A stretch of DNA of 64,000 nucleotides, taken from assembly GCA_947499095.1 (NCBI GenBank), contig CANMMR010000005.1, forward strand, positions 127,001 through 191,000, written 5' to 3'. This stretch comes from an uncultured Erythrobacter sp. GTDB taxonomy: Bacteria > Pseudomonadota > Alphaproteobacteria > Sphingomonadales > Sphingomonadaceae. Positions 16,785 to 25,360 of the stretch are shown piece after piece (within the stretch, counting starts at the first letter, position 1; each line of letters opens with the position of its first letter). The notes below the pieces were generated by a model, which saw nothing but the letters and a program-made list of their open reading frames with translations, was not told the DNA's origin and did no database searches. The translations under genes and the position numbers were made by a program.

Positions 16785-17236
16785 GCGAGCGCCGCAGCGA
16801 CCGTAGCGAGACCGAGACCGACCGACAGCGGGACACGGAGCGACATCCACCAGGCGGGCGCCAGCGGGCGCAGTTTCGCATCGACGGCGAGGCTCATGAG
16901 TATGCCGCTTCCCAGCATGATGAGCGAAGGTTCGGGCCAGGTTTGGCCGAACACCCACGGCAGATAGGCGACCAGCGCAATCAGGCTGGGCACGACCGCC
17001 GCCACCCAGACCCAGCCAAGCGAGCGCCGGTTCTCCGCTGCCGGGGCCATAGCCGCTATGCCCCACCACATGCCGCCGAGAAAACTGAAGATCAGCGCAG
17101 CATAACCGAAAGCGATCGCCTGCGCCGCGTAACGCCACTCGTCCGGCCCGAAATACAGCGCGAGCGCGCAGGCGAGCTGCGGCAGGAGGCCGGCCAGCCC
17201 GAGCAGGCGGGGAAGCGATGGTACGGTGTGCATCAT
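16781..17236 (-). CDS. DUF3429 membrane protein
   Basis: Protein of 151 aa with about five hydrophobic helices and the DUF3429 signature LLGLAGLLPQ and LIFSFLGGMWWG. Function unknown. The start is tandem ATGs at 17236/17233 preceded by GGAG at 9 nt; the longer frame from 17311 would run back over the COG3650 gene. Third gene of a minus-strand operon after the esterase and the lipoprotein. Confidence 0.88.
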   Translation of the reverse strand: MMHTVPSLPRLLGLAGLLPQLACALALYFGPDEWRYAAQAIAFGYAALIFSFLGGMWWGIAAMAPAAENRRSLGWVWVAAVVPSLIALVAYLPWVFGQTWPEPSLIMLGSGILMSLAVDAKLRPLAPAWWMSLRVPLSVGLGLATVAAALA

Positions 17237-17264
17237 TTGAAGTGTCTCCGCCGGCCAAACGCGC

Positions 17265-17684
17265 TCACGGCGTCGCGGGTCCGGAGAAGGGTTGGCGGTC
17301 GGTCCAGGCACAACCCTCGCGCATTTCGTCGCCGATCAACAGGGTGGCGGTATAGGGGTAGCTGCGATCGCTCATCCCGTCGGAACAGGTGCCGGGCGTG
17401 ATGGTGAGGTCGAAGGTCGCGCCATCCAGCGTGCCGCTGTAGCCTGCGCCATTGAGCCCGGAAAAGCGTTCGACCGCAAAGCGCGTTCCGTCCGGACTTT
17501 CGGGCGTCGCATAGGATGCGGTACCGCCTTCGATCGAACCGTTCCAGAAAGGCTCCGTACCGGTGAAGCGCACGATGTCATCGGCGGCGATGGCGTCGAA
17601 GGCTTCGCTGTGCGCAGCCTCTTCCCCTGCCTGACAGCCGGTGAGCAGTGCGGCGATCGTGCAGGCGACCAATGCAGTTCTCAT
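17265..17684 (-). CDS. COG3650-type lipoprotein
   Basis: Protein of 139 aa. Lipoprotein signal with AALLTGC at about 11-17. The mature part begins with the FTGTEPFWNGSIEGG motif typical of the COG3650 family and resembles META/MliC-like small beta-barrel lipoproteins; two further Cys residues (GTCSDG, EGCAW) probably form a disulfide. Its ATG overlaps the stop of the upstream esterase gene (ATGA at 17681-17684). Function unknown. Confidence 0.88.
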   Translation of the reverse strand: MRTALVACTIAALLTGCQAGEEAAHSEAFDAIAADDIVRFTGTEPFWNGSIEGGTASYATPESPDGTRFAVERFSGLNGAGYSGTLDGATFDLTITPGTCSDGMSDRSYPYTATLLIGDEMREGCAWTDRQPFSGPATP

Positions 17685-18601
17685 GCGGAAACCCTTGCGT
17701 GCTGGCGAATAAACTCCGCCGTCTCGTCGAGCGCCTGCCGCCCTTCCGGCACGGGAAGCAACATCCAGACGTGGAACATGCCCGGATATTCGCAATAGAT
17801 ATGCGAGCGCGAGCCGAGTGCCGTCAGTTTCTCGTCGAGGCGACGCCCATCGACCAAAAGGATGTCGCTCGTACCCGAAAAGATCGCCATCGGAGGAAGT
17901 CCTTCCAGCGATCCGAAAAGAGGGCTGACCTTGGGATCGTCCGGTGGAAGGTCACCGCGATACATCGCGCCGCATGCCTCGAGGCCCGAGACCGCCAGCA
18001 TCCTGTCACGCGCTTCGATATCGCGTTGCCCCAGCGCGTCGGCTGTCGCATCGAGCCAGGGCGAGAACAGGACCAGCGAGGCGGGCAGCTCACCACCATC
18101 CGCCCGGATCATCTGAGCCAGCGCCAGAGCCATGCCGCCACCCGCGCTGTCGCCCATGACGGTTAGCGCTGCTGCGCCGTGCTCCGCGGCCATATCGACG
18201 TAGAGCGCTTGCATTGCGTCAAGCACCTCGGTGGCCTTGTGCTCGGGCGCGAGCGGATAGAGGGGGACTGTGGCCGACCCGCCGAGATCGCTGCAGAGCC
18301 GCGCGATGCTGTCCCAGTGGACTGCAGCGATATCCATTACGTAGCCGCCACCATGCAAGTAGAGCAGGTGTGGTCCGTTGGTGGCATCGCCTTCCCGCGG
18401 CGTCATGGTGACGACCTTGTAACCCCGGCTGTTGTCCTCGACGATATCGAACCGCTTGTGCAGCGAAGCGCGCGGCATGATCGTGGGCTTGCGCCGCAAG
18501 GCTGCGATGCGGTCCTCGAGTTGGTCCGGTTCGGAAAAAAAGCGCTTTATGCCGAGCAGCGGCAAGGCGAGATTGACGAGGCGTGCTCGCAGGCTGGGCA
18601 T
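17681..18601 (-). CDS. Alpha/beta hydrolase (HSL-type esterase)
   Basis: Esterase/lipase of 306 aa in the hormone-sensitive-lipase family. The oxyanion motif HGGGY is near residue 80, the nucleophile is in GDSAGGG near 150, an acid in DILLVDGRRL and the His in YPGMFHVWML complete the triad. Soluble and probably cytosolic; hydrolyses short- to medium-chain esters. It is the first gene of the minus-strand trio, coupled to the COG3650 lipoprotein by an ATGA overlap. Confidence 0.92.
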   Translation of the reverse strand: MPSLRARLVNLALPLLGIKRFFSEPDQLEDRIAALRRKPTIMPRASLHKRFDIVEDNSRGYKVVTMTPREGDATNGPHLLYLHGGGYVMDIAAVHWDSIARLCSDLGGSATVPLYPLAPEHKATEVLDAMQALYVDMAAEHGAAALTVMGDSAGGGMALALAQMIRADGGELPASLVLFSPWLDATADALGQRDIEARDRMLAVSGLEACGAMYRGDLPPDDPKVSPLFGSLEGLPPMAIFSGTSDILLVDGRRLDEKLTALGSRSHIYCEYPGMFHVWMLLPVPEGRQALDETAEFIRQHARVSA

Positions 18602-18686
18602 GGTATCGCTATTCCCGGTCGACCAATGTGGTGGTCGGGAAGACTAGCGAGGGATTACGCGGTGTCCAGCGGCACAGCCCCGCGGG

Positions 18687-19583
18687 TCAGCGGCCGAAGA
18701 TGCGCGACAGCAAGCCGCGCTTCGGCTTTTCTTCTTCCTCCTGGACGGTTTCGAGGACCCGGCGGCGAAGGTCCATTCCGGTCGGCTCCTTTTCTTCCTC
18801 GACAGGTCGAACCTGGATGAAATCGGCGGCGAGCATCGGAGCGCACTCGCTGGCCTCTGTCTTGCGCTGCGGCTCGACCGTCCGCGCACCTACGCCGTGG
18901 ACCATTACGATTTCAGGCCGCATCTCGACCGTTCCGGCGAGCACTGGAATACTGCCTGGCAGGCCGTGGATAGTGCATTCGCTGGCAACCGCCTGCTGGA
19001 ACAGGAGCGCACGCCACCAGCAGCCGAGCACATATTCGACATAGCGCAACGGCGCGTCTTCGGGCGCACCATCGCGGAAGAAGTGGCGCTGCTTGTGATG
19101 TAGGAGGGCCGTGTTGAGCTCGTCCAGGCCGTCGATATCGAGATAGACTTCGATGTCCTCGTCATAGCCCGCCCAGGCTGGGCCGTCTTTCGCCTGCATC
19201 TCGGCAACCAGGTCCGCCTCGCGGGCCGTGCTGAAGCCGAAGGCCTCGTCGGTGTAGAGGCCGAGCATCATGAACGGGTGATGGAGCTGCCCCTTCTCGA
19301 AGGCCCGATCCGCCTCGTTCGCAACCGCCAGCGTAACGCCGGTGATCGTTTCGCCCTCGTGGTCCTGAATGGCTTCGACCAGCTCCGGCCATCCGGCGAT
19401 GGTCACGCCTTCGGGCGTCGTACGCAGGCACATACGCCCGAAATCGCTATCAAGCTTCTCGATCGCCGGGTGGAGGATGGCGTGGATGTCGTCGAGACTG
19501 CCCGCCTCGAACAGGCGGCGCAGTTCGCTCTCCCACGCATCCTCGCCCTTGGCGGTCGCAAATGTCAGCTGCAGATCATGCAT
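18687..19583 (-). CDS. Hypothetical protein, 298 aa
   Basis: Not recognised as a known family. The protein is acidic and soluble, with no signal peptide and no transmembrane segment. The middle contains PFMMLGLYTDEAFGFS and DIEVYLDIDGLDELNTALL; the last 45 residues are a charged linker (EEEKEPTG, QEEEEKPKRG) ending in a basic LLSRIFGR tip that could be a peripheral membrane or partner-binding helix. ATG 19583 follows GAGAGACG. No operon partner within 100 bp on the same strand. Confidence 0.75.
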   Translation of the reverse strand: MHDLQLTFATAKGEDAWESELRRLFEAGSLDDIHAILHPAIEKLDSDFGRMCLRTTPEGVTIAGWPELVEAIQDHEGETITGVTLAVANEADRAFEKGQLHHPFMMLGLYTDEAFGFSTAREADLVAEMQAKDGPAWAGYDEDIEVYLDIDGLDELNTALLHHKQRHFFRDGAPEDAPLRYVEYVLGCWWRALLFQQAVASECTIHGLPGSIPVLAGTVEMRPEIVMVHGVGARTVEPQRKTEASECAPMLAADFIQVRPVEEEKEPTGMDLRRRVLETVQEEEEKPKRGLLSRIFGR

Positions 19584-19786
19584 CGTTCGTCTCTCGCTTC
19601 CGGCTGTCCGGAGGTTTTGCGCATCGCATACGCGCAATACGTCACCACGCTGTTAACCTAGCCCCTGAACCATTGCAGGCCGGTTCAAGGCATGGGTTAA
19701 AGCGGTGTGAATGATGAGCATGGGCGAGGCCCGTAAACAGGGCCAAGGAACCGCGCGCACGGTCTGCTCATTCTACCACCAGAACC

Positions 19787-20317
19787 ATGACAAACGGTGC
19801 CACCATAAACCTTGCCCGCACAGGCTTCGCCGTCGCCCTCTTCGCCGTGGTTTTGGGCGGGATGATGACCGGTGCGGCGATCGGCGAGACGCCGATGCTC
19901 CAAAAGCGCGATCACGAGTTCGTCATTCCGCAAACGCCTGCCCCGCAAGGCTCGAGAACGGCGAGCCGGAACACACCCGACCACTACCCACTTGTCACTC
20001 CCGAGGGAACGATACCGGTGGCGGAGCTTGCCTTTCATGGACGGCTGCGGGAGCAGCGCATGGAGTGGTTCGATCAGGGCGATACGGTGCGGCTTGATGC
20101 CGATTACGATAATTTCTTTGACGAAGTTGAGGTCGAGAACCTCGCTAATGGTCCCGCCGTGACGCGTGAGCCAATCGAGCATAGCAATATTCGCGCCCCC
20201 ACGCCCGAGCCGCGCTCGATGCCGGCTGGTGCCGTCATCGTCGAGCCACTCGTTGGCAACCTTGAGGTGGAGCCGATCGAGGTGAGGTCCGAAACGGCGT
20301 CGATGGCCACTCCGTAA
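19787..20317 (+). CDS. Hypothetical exported or membrane-anchored protein
   Basis: Protein of 176 aa with no recognised domain. Residues about 9-33 are one hydrophobic segment (FAVALFAVVLGGMM), either an uncleaved anchor or a signal peptide; the rest is hydrophilic and Pro-rich near the C terminus. No good ribosome site precedes the ATG, so the start is uncertain. Its stop is directly followed by a bidirectional terminator shared with the fasciclin gene. Confidence 0.55.
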   Translation: MTNGATINLARTGFAVALFAVVLGGMMTGAAIGETPMLQKRDHEFVIPQTPAPQGSRTASRNTPDHYPLVTPEGTIPVAELAFHGRLREQRMEWFDQGDTVRLDADYDNFFDEVEVENLANGPAVTREPIEHSNIRAPTPEPRSMPAGAVIVEPLVGNLEVEPIEVRSETASMATP

Positions 20318-20320
20318 ACA

Positions 20321-20347
20321 AAAAGGGCGACCTTCAGGCCGCCCTTT
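20321..20347. terminator. Bidirectional Rho-independent terminator
   Basis: AAAGGGCG (20322-20329) pairs with CGCCCTTT (20340-20347); CC/GG inside extends the stem around a TTCA loop. The A-rich left flank becomes a T tract on the minus strand, so it best ends the fasciclin transcript and can also stop the plus-strand gene. Confidence 0.75.
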
Positions 20348-20370
20348 CCAATGGTAATAACTGATCGCGC

Positions 20371-20949
20371 TTACTGCGGCATCAGCACCGTATCGATGAC
20401 GTGGAGCACACCATTCGATGCAGCAATATCGGTTGCAGTGACAGTCGAGGTACCGCCGGCAGCGTCGGTCAGGACGACATTGCCGTCGACGACAGTGGCA
20501 GTCAGCGCACCGCCATTGACGGTGTTGATCATATAGCCGTCTTCACCTGCCTCGTTGATCGCCTGCGTCAGCGTAGCCGCATCAACATTGCCTTCCACCA
20601 CGTGGTAGGTGAGGATGTTGCCGAGCGTTTCAGTATCGTTCGTGGTCAGTTCGGTCAGCGTAGCTTCCGGGATCTTGCCGAAGGCGTCGTTGGTCGGTGC
20701 GAAGACGGTATAAGGACCATCACCCGACAGCGTCTCGCCGAGATTGGCCGCCGTTACGGCGCTAACCAGCGTCGAGAACTGTTCGTCGCCCTGCGCGACT
20801 TCCACGATGGTGCCGGTCTCAGCGGTGTCATTCGCCATCTGGTCGGCAGCGGCGGTGTCGTCGGTCGTCGGCGTTTCTTCGACCGGTTCTGCACAGGCGG
20901 CAATGGCCAACGAGGCAGCCGAGGCGAGCGCGATTGTAAGCTTGTTCAT
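20371..20949 (-). CDS. Fasciclin domain lipoprotein
   Basis: Protein of 192 aa. Lipoprotein signal MNKLTIALASAASLAIAAC with the Cys at about 19, a Thr/Asp/Glu-rich spacer of about 35 residues, then one FAS1 domain: FSTLVSAVTAANL, GPYTVFAPTNDAFGKIP, ILTYHVVEG, NGVLHVIDTVLMP. Surface- or periplasm-exposed adhesion-type domain. ATG 20949 is preferred over 21012 because only it gives a signal sequence, and GAAGGG lies upstream. A GAAAC-N16-CGTT sequence 70 bp upstream could be a stress promoter. Confidence 0.92.
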   Translation of the reverse strand: MNKLTIALASAASLAIAACAEPVEETPTTDDTAAADQMANDTAETGTIVEVAQGDEQFSTLVSAVTAANLGETLSGDGPYTVFAPTNDAFGKIPEATLTELTTNDTETLGNILTYHVVEGNVDAATLTQAINEAGEDGYMINTVNGGALTATVVDGNVVLTDAAGGTSTVTATDIAASNGVLHVIDTVLMPQ

Positions 20950-21018
20950 ACCTAACCCTTCTTTGAAGAGAGTGAGCGTGTCGGCGACAGGCTCTTCCAG
21001 CCGCCGCTTCAAGATACG

Positions 21019-21044
21019 AACGACAAACCCAGCTGGATGTTTCC
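21019..21044 (-). promoter_or_regulatory. Weak EcfG-like promoter candidate for the fasciclin gene
   Basis: Read on the minus strand: GGAAAC, 16 bases, CGTT, about 70 bp upstream of the fasciclin start. The -10 element matches the EcfG consensus exactly; the -35 has one change from GGAAC. Weak on its own. Confidence 0.25.
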
Positions 21045-21211
21045 GATTTGGGCCAAATTGTGTCCAATCGGCGCGAAGCTGCGACGAAGCGAGCCAAAAG
21101 CAAGGACGAGGTACTTACCCGCTGATTTATCGAACCATCACTGATGCCTTTGGCACTTCGGTTCGATTTCGTCGTTCATGATCCGTCAGCACACAACATA
21201 AGGAAAAGCCC

Positions 21212-21631
21212 ATGTCCGAACGCACCATTTCCGATATCGCAGCCAAGCTGAAATCGATCGATATCGCCATGCTCGTCACCAAGACCGGTGCCGAAAGCGC
21301 GATCGCCGCTCGCCCGATGTCGAACAACAAGGACGTCAGTTCCGAGGACGGGACCACTTACCACTTCGCCACGGACGACGGCCGGATCGACGACGACTTC
21401 AAGCGTTCGGACCAATGCGGTGCAACCTATTCCAGTGGCGAGTTTTACTGCGCCGTCCAGGGTACCGGCAAACTTCACCGAGACCGCGCGACCTTGGAAA
21501 AGCATTGGGTCAAGGATCTCGAGAAATGGTTCGAGGATGGTCTCGATACCGATGGCCTGGTGCTGATCGAAGTATCTCCTGACCGCATCGCATGGTGGGA
21601 AGGCCGCGAGCAGGGCGAACTAACGCCCTGA
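21212..21631 (+). CDS. Pyridoxamine 5'-phosphate oxidase-like, general stress protein 26 family
   Basis: Protein of 139 aa with the split-barrel FMN-binding fold of GS26-type proteins: DIAMLVTKT, SAIAARPMSN, YHFATDDG, FYCAVQGTGKLHRDR, and LVLIEVSPDRIAWWEG at the end. Probably binds a flavin; the physiological substrate is unknown. AAGGAAA lies upstream of the ATG. Surrounded by other stress-associated genes (HPF-like, DUF892). Confidence 0.88.
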   Translation: MSERTISDIAAKLKSIDIAMLVTKTGAESAIAARPMSNNKDVSSEDGTTYHFATDDGRIDDDFKRSDQCGATYSSGEFYCAVQGTGKLHRDRATLEKHWVKDLEKWFEDGLDTDGLVLIEVSPDRIAWWEGREQGELTP

Positions 21632-21662
21632 GCACTCGCGAACAGCCTCGGGCGACCCGCGC

Positions 21663-22007
21663 TCACATGACCTTGTCAGGGCGCGGGTCGTGGCCGTGGC
21701 GGCTTTCCTTGCCAAAATGCCGCTCCAGCCGCTGGGCGAGCGTATTTGCCGCCATTCGTGCAGCATCGTCTACCTTGCTGGCCTTGGCCGTCACGCCGAT
21801 CGGCTTGCCGCCGCGCGGGCGCGCCTCGATCGTGCACGCCTTGTCGTCGGCACCGTGCTTCGCGCCGTTCTCGTCGCGGACGTGAATCTCGATCCGGGTC
21901 AGCCGTTCCTCAAACCGCGCCAGCTTTTCCCGCACGTTCGCCTCGATCCGTTCGGCAACATTTTCGGTTCCCATTACGCTGCTGTCGGAATTGAACTGCA
22001 CTTGCAT
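21663..22007 (-). CDS. HPF/RaiA-like ribosome-associated protein
   Basis: Protein of 114 aa resembling the S30AE/HPF fold: an N-terminal VQFNSDSSV strand, RIEANVREKLARFEERLTRIEIHVRDEN, and a second helix ARMAANTLAQRLERHFGK. It lacks the long C-terminal extension of long HPF and is more divergent than the main ribosome-hibernation factor, so it may be an accessory paralogue. TAGCCAATGC precedes the start with only a poor ribosome site. Confidence 0.8.
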   Translation of the reverse strand: MQVQFNSDSSVMGTENVAERIEANVREKLARFEERLTRIEIHVRDENGAKHGADDKACTIEARPRGGKPIGVTAKASKVDDAARMAANTLAQRLERHFGKESRHGHDPRPDKVM

Positions 22008-22094
22008 TGGCTATGCTCCTCTCGATAGGATTTCTCTCCTCATTCAAGATGGGGCGGAGCGCAGCGAATGCAAAGCCAATCGCACGACCCGTGC

Positions 22095-22502
22095 CTAACC
22101 TGTGCCCAAAGCCGCGTCCGCGAGGATCGTGTCCATATATTCCCGCACCTCCACGATCTTGCCATCCGCCAGCCTGAACACGAAAGCGTAGTCGTTGTCG
22201 TAGCGCAGACCCTCCACCGTTTCCGCATCGCCCTTGGCCAGTACCACTACGTGATCCCCATCGGCGAGGATCAGTTCGGGGATGTTGAGATAGGGTCCGG
22301 CGAAGCGCGCGAACAGCGGGCCGACGAGGTCGCGCTCCACTGCAGGTAGCCCCCTGGCATGCTTGGACCAGGCGGAAGAGCCCATGACCCGCCACTCGAT
22401 ATCCTCCGCAAACAGCGGCAGAAAGTGCGACGGATCGCCGTGGCGCAGACCTTCGAAAGCCTTCTCGATCAGCGCGCGGTTTGTTTCCGTTGTATCAGCC
22501 AT
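22095..22502 (-). CDS. SnoaL/NTF2-like protein
   Basis: Protein of 135 aa with the cone-shaped NTF2/SnoaL fold: ALIEKAFEGLRHGDPSHFLPLFAEDIEWRVMG, then GDHVVVLAKGDAETV and YAFVFRLADGKIVEVREYMDT. Possibly a small hydrolase, isomerase or ligand-binding protein; catalytic residues cannot be assigned. ATG 22502 follows GGGAGAGTGGGA. It overlaps the end of the upstream membrane gene by 8 bp. Confidence 0.88.
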   Translation of the reverse strand: MADTTETNRALIEKAFEGLRHGDPSHFLPLFAEDIEWRVMGSSAWSKHARGLPAVERDLVGPLFARFAGPYLNIPELILADGDHVVVLAKGDAETVEGLRYDNDYAFVFRLADGKIVEVREYMDTILADAALGTG

Positions 22503-22839
22503 TCCCACTCTCCCTGTTACCCTCGGCGATGCGGCGGTGTTCGTCGACCGAGCGCTTCATCTCGGCCGCCTGCAGATGCAGCGCCTGGTTCGACAGGCGG
22601 ATCTCGCGGCTTTGCTGGAAGAAGCCGAGCACCAGCCACAGGAAGGCCAGCGGGCTCGACACCCCGCCGAGAAAATCGCCCAGCTCGTTGAGGCGCAGAT
22701 CCGCCGGGTTCTGCCCCTGCACCGTCAGATAGATCACCAGCCCCGACAGATAGAGCGCGGTCAGGACGAGCCCGACGACCGGCAGGCGCCTTCGCTCGCG
22801 CTTATCGTCTAGTATGGCGGCGGGTTCGGTATCGGCCAT
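22495..22839 (-). CDS. Small membrane protein with C-terminal coiled coil
   Basis: Protein of 114 aa. Two transmembrane helices (about 18-38, VVGLVLTALYLSGLVIYL, and about 54-73, GGVSSPLAFLWLVLGFF) are followed by a heptad-like helix (SREIRLSNQALHLQAAEMKRSVDEH). It resembles the N-terminal anchor region of membrane proteins annotated as putative phage abortive-infection proteins, but no effector domain is present. GGGGAG precedes ATG 22839. It forms an operon with the SnoaL-like gene. Confidence 0.75.
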   Translation of the reverse strand: MADTEPAAILDDKRERRRLPVVGLVLTALYLSGLVIYLTVQGQNPADLRLNELGDFLGGVSSPLAFLWLVLGFFQQSREIRLSNQALHLQAAEMKRSVDEHRRIAEGNRESGNG

Positions 22840-22984
22840 GGCGCTCCCCTTTTCGCAACGGCGGATCGAGACGCGATCTGGACGACAGTCGGCATGCTTG
22901 TCGATGGGTGCGGGGCGGAGAGAGCAGTGCGCCCTCCCCTCGCCCCGCCCAGCTACCGCCTTCGCGCATATGCACCGGGCGGGT

Positions 22985-23009
22985 GGAACGCGATCCCGCC
23001 TCACCCGTC
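22985..23009 (+). promoter_or_regulatory. EcfG-like promoter candidate upstream of DUF892
   Basis: GGAAC (22985-22989), 16 bases, CGTC (23006-23009): 8 of 9 positions of the EcfG consensus, 57 bp upstream of the DUF892 start. YciF-type genes are often general-stress regulated in Alphaproteobacteria, which fits. Confidence 0.45.
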
Positions 23010-23066
23010 GGTAACACATCATGGCAAGGCGCACACTGCTGCCTCGCATCAAGAAGGAACCCGACC

Positions 23067-23576
23067 ATGTCAGCCCCCAAGAACCTCACCGATTGTTACA
23101 CCCACGAACTGCAGGACAACTGGTCCGCGAACGAGCAGATGGAGACAGTCGTCCGCAAGATGGCCGATGCCACCGACGACAGCTCGCTCGCCGACAAGCT
23201 CAGGAAATCCGCCGACGGCATCGCCGACAGCACCGCAACCGTGAAGCAGCTGCTCTCCGACTGCGGCATCTCCGAGAAAGAGCACTGCAAGGGCATGGAA
23301 GGCCTCGTCAAGGAAGCCACCAAGCACGTGCTCGAGGCCGATTTCGACGATGGCGACGTGCGCGACGTGGTGCTGATTTCGCAATACCAGCGCATGAGCC
23401 ACTACGGCATCTGCGGCTTCGGCACGGCCAAGGCTTATGCCGAAGCGCTGGGCAAGAGCGACCATGTGGCCAAGCTCGATGAGCTGACCGCCAATTGCTA
23501 CGAGGCGGACGAGAAGATGACCGACCTCGCGACACGCTGCGCCAACCTGCGCGCGAAGGAGACCGAAGCCGCCTGA
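23067..23576 (+). CDS. DUF892 (YciE/YciF) ferritin-like protein
   Basis: Protein of 169 aa with a four-helix-bundle ferritin-like domain: CYTHELQDNWSANEQM, LRKSADGIADSTATVKQLL, DVVLISQYQRMSHYGICGFGTAKAYAEAL, KLDELTANCYEADEKM. Possible metal ligands (Glu, His) recur on the helices. The family is induced by osmotic or oxidative stress. AAGGA lies upstream of ATG 23067; the longer frame has no support. A strong terminator follows. Confidence 0.9.
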   Translation: MSAPKNLTDCYTHELQDNWSANEQMETVVRKMADATDDSSLADKLRKSADGIADSTATVKQLLSDCGISEKEHCKGMEGLVKEATKHVLEADFDDGDVRDVVLISQYQRMSHYGICGFGTAKAYAEALGKSDHVAKLDELTANCYEADEKMTDLATRCANLRAKETEAA

Positions 23577-23600
23577 TCCGGCCGCAACGGACGATAGACA

Positions 23601-23632
23601 CCCCGCCCGCCGCAAGGCGCGGCGGGGCTTTT
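23601..23632 (+). terminator. Rho-independent terminator of DUF892
   Basis: CCCCGCC-CGCC, loop gcaa, GGCG-C-GGCGGGG forms an 11-bp stem with one bulged C, followed by CTTTTC. It starts 25 bases after the DUF892 stop. Confidence 0.75.
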
Positions 23633-23684
23633 CGTATCCTCCCGCCATTTACCGGCATTGCGTCACTCGGTTAGGGGATCGGCC

Positions 23685-24170
23685 ATGCCTGCGCCCACGC
23701 CCCTCATGCCCACGATCCTGGTCGATGCCGATGCCTGCCCGGTGAAGGAGGAGATCTACCGCGTGGCGGCGCGTCACAAGGCCCATGTCCGCGTGGTCAG
23801 CAACAGCCCCTTCCGCGTGCCGGTGAGCGAGCGGGTGAAGCGTGTGGTCGTCTCCGACGGCTTTGACGCGGCGGACGACTGGATCGCGGATAACGCATCC
23901 CCAAGCACCGTGGTCATCACCGCCGACATCCTGCTGGCCGATCGCTGCCTCAAGGCGGGCGCGACGGTGCTGCGGCATGACGGCAAGCCCTTCGACGCCG
24001 CCAGCATCGGCAGCGCCATCGCCACCCGCGCGATCATGGAAGACCTGCGCGCCGGGATGGACGGCCCCCTCGGCGCGGCCGGAGGCGGCCCGCCGCCGTT
24101 CGGCAAGGCGGACCGGTCCAACTTCCTGCAGGCGCTGGACCGGGTGCTGGTGAAGCTCGCAAGAGCCTGA
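23685..24170 (+). CDS. YaiI/YqxD family (DUF188, UPF0178) protein
   Basis: Protein of 161 aa. The family signature ILVDADACPVKEEIYRVA, then VVSNSPFRVP, VVITADILLADRCL, and KPFDAASIGSAIATRAIMEDLR match UPF0178, a PIN-like fold with clustered Asp residues, so possibly a nuclease; function is not established. ATG 23685 (MPAPTP) follows AGGGG; the ATG at 23706 would start directly at the domain. The C-terminal region has a Gly/Pro-rich loop. Confidence 0.9.
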   Translation: MPAPTPLMPTILVDADACPVKEEIYRVAARHKAHVRVVSNSPFRVPVSERVKRVVVSDGFDAADDWIADNASPSTVVITADILLADRCLKAGATVLRHDGKPFDAASIGSAIATRAIMEDLRAGMDGPLGAAGGGPPPFGKADRSNFLQALDRVLVKLARA

Positions 24171-24388
24171 GCGGCGTGTAGGACGATTGCAGGACTTGCC
24201 TCCTGCCAGTCCCATCACATGGACCGCATGGACCACTGTCCAGGGGCAAAAAAGTTCGAGGGGGCGTGCGGGCGCTCGGCGGAGGGATTTCGTGGGGAAG
24301 CTGAGCGCGTACATGGACCGCAAAAAGGCAGGTTTGGGCGGAGTAGGAAAGTGCGATAAGGTCATGTGCAACAGGAGGACAGTGCACC

Positions 24389-24637
24389 ATGCCTAAGGGT
24401 GACAAGTATAAGCCGCTACAGCAGCACCTGAAAAGTGACGGTCGCGAGACTGTAACAATGGCCTTCGACCAGATCGCCAAGCTTGTTGGACCGTTGCCCA
24501 AGTCAGCTTTCATCCATCGACCGTGGTGGGGAAATCACGATGGCAACAGCCAGGCAATCGGCTGGATGGGCGCGAACTATATGGCTGAGCCCAACGCCAA
24601 GGCTCACTCGGTGACCTTCCGCAAATTTCGCTACTAA
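24389..24637 (+). CDS. Small DUF7662-like protein
   Basis: Protein of 82 aa. MPKGDKYKPLQQHLKSDG, VTMAFDQIAKLVG-PLPKSA and HRPWWGNHDGNSQAIGWMGANY resemble the DUF7662 family of small proteins common in accessory regions, function unknown. AGGAGG lies 11 nt before the ATG. It marks the left side of an AT-richer patch and is followed by the first copy of an imperfect direct repeat. Confidence 0.75.
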   Translation: MPKGDKYKPLQQHLKSDGRETVTMAFDQIAKLVGPLPKSAFIHRPWWGNHDGNSQAIGWMGANYMAEPNAKAHSVTFRKFRY

Positions 24638-24646
24638 GCCGCCGCG

Positions 24647-24784
24647 CGCGATGCGGTGAAGAATGAAGCCCGTTCTCAAGCAGCGAAGCGATAGGACCAA
24701 AAACGCACAAGCCGGGCATCGGCTATCACGAAATCGTCGCCGGCCCAAACCACGCCGAGCGAACTCAGGGCGCTCATGGAGAAC
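24647..24784. repeat. Imperfect direct repeat, copy A
   Basis: About 138 bp that align with copy B (25361-25496) in the same orientation, at roughly 85% identity by eye. Shared stretches include ctcaagcagc, gcatcggctatca and accacgccgagcgaactcag. Relative to copy B, copy A has an extra base near 24753 that breaks the frame encoding GYHEI-IAG. Looks like a decayed gene fragment. Confidence 0.75.
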
Positions 24785-24804
24785 TCCTAGAAAATAGCTG
24801 TGTT

Positions 24805-25305
24805 TTAGTCGAAATCTGCCCAATCAATACTGAGAAGATCCCCTGTACTTTTCGGCAGATCTTTGCGTCTGATTAACTTGCCCTGCACTTCGAAACACTC
24901 ATCGACTTTCACAATCAGCACTTTGCTGAAGTTTCGCTTGAGATTGAGCGTGATCTTGTCGTTACTCTTGAAGGGAGTAATCGTCTTCACCTCGACAAAA
25001 TCATTGCCGATCCTCCCATCCGAACCTTGCGCATAGTTCCGGTGCAGCTGGAGATCATACCTGATCGCGCCATAAAGCTCGCCGAGATCGCCATAGACCT
25101 GAAGATGCCTGCCGGTCAGCTCATAATACTCAATTGCTAGATCAAGGAGCTTTTGAAAGATCGGGACCAGATCAACGCTGAGGTCAGGAAATCGTGACTC
25201 GAATTCAAGGCGTTCGAGATGCGAGTTTATTTCCGTCCAGGTGATCCACTCGCCGTCGTCGTAGATGGCGTTGTCGGGGTTCCACAGATCGGTTGGGCCG
25301 TGCAT
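24805..25305 (-). CDS. Putative PD-(D/E)XK nuclease-like protein (DUF6998-like)
   Basis: Protein of 166 aa, AT-richer than its neighbours. The C-terminal half has VYGDLGELYGAI, then SDGRIGNDFVEVKTITPF: an Asp followed by E-V-K is the core of PD-(D/E)XK nucleases, with GELYGA as the preceding helix. The N-terminal part is helical (LVPIFQKLLDLAIEYYELTG). The layout resembles DUF6998 proteins. It is a lone gene on the opposite strand between two direct repeats, with only a weak ribosome site. Nuclease activity is inference; an orphan restriction-like or defence-associated protein is possible. Confidence 0.65.
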   Translation of the reverse strand: MHGPTDLWNPDNAIYDDGEWITWTEINSHLERLEFESRFPDLSVDLVPIFQKLLDLAIEYYELTGRHLQVYGDLGELYGAIRYDLQLHRNYAQGSDGRIGNDFVEVKTITPFKSNDKITLNLKRNFSKVLIVKVDECFEVQGKLIRRKDLPKSTGDLLSIDWADFD

Positions 25306-25360
25306 TATTCTTCGGACTTATAGTCGATCCGGTAAATAACTCGTTGCAAAGCGATTGTCG

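Noticed and set aside
24187..24396. 69-codon plus-strand frame before the DUF7662-like gene
   Set aside because: Arg/Gly-rich, no ribosome site and overlaps the well-supported start at 24389.
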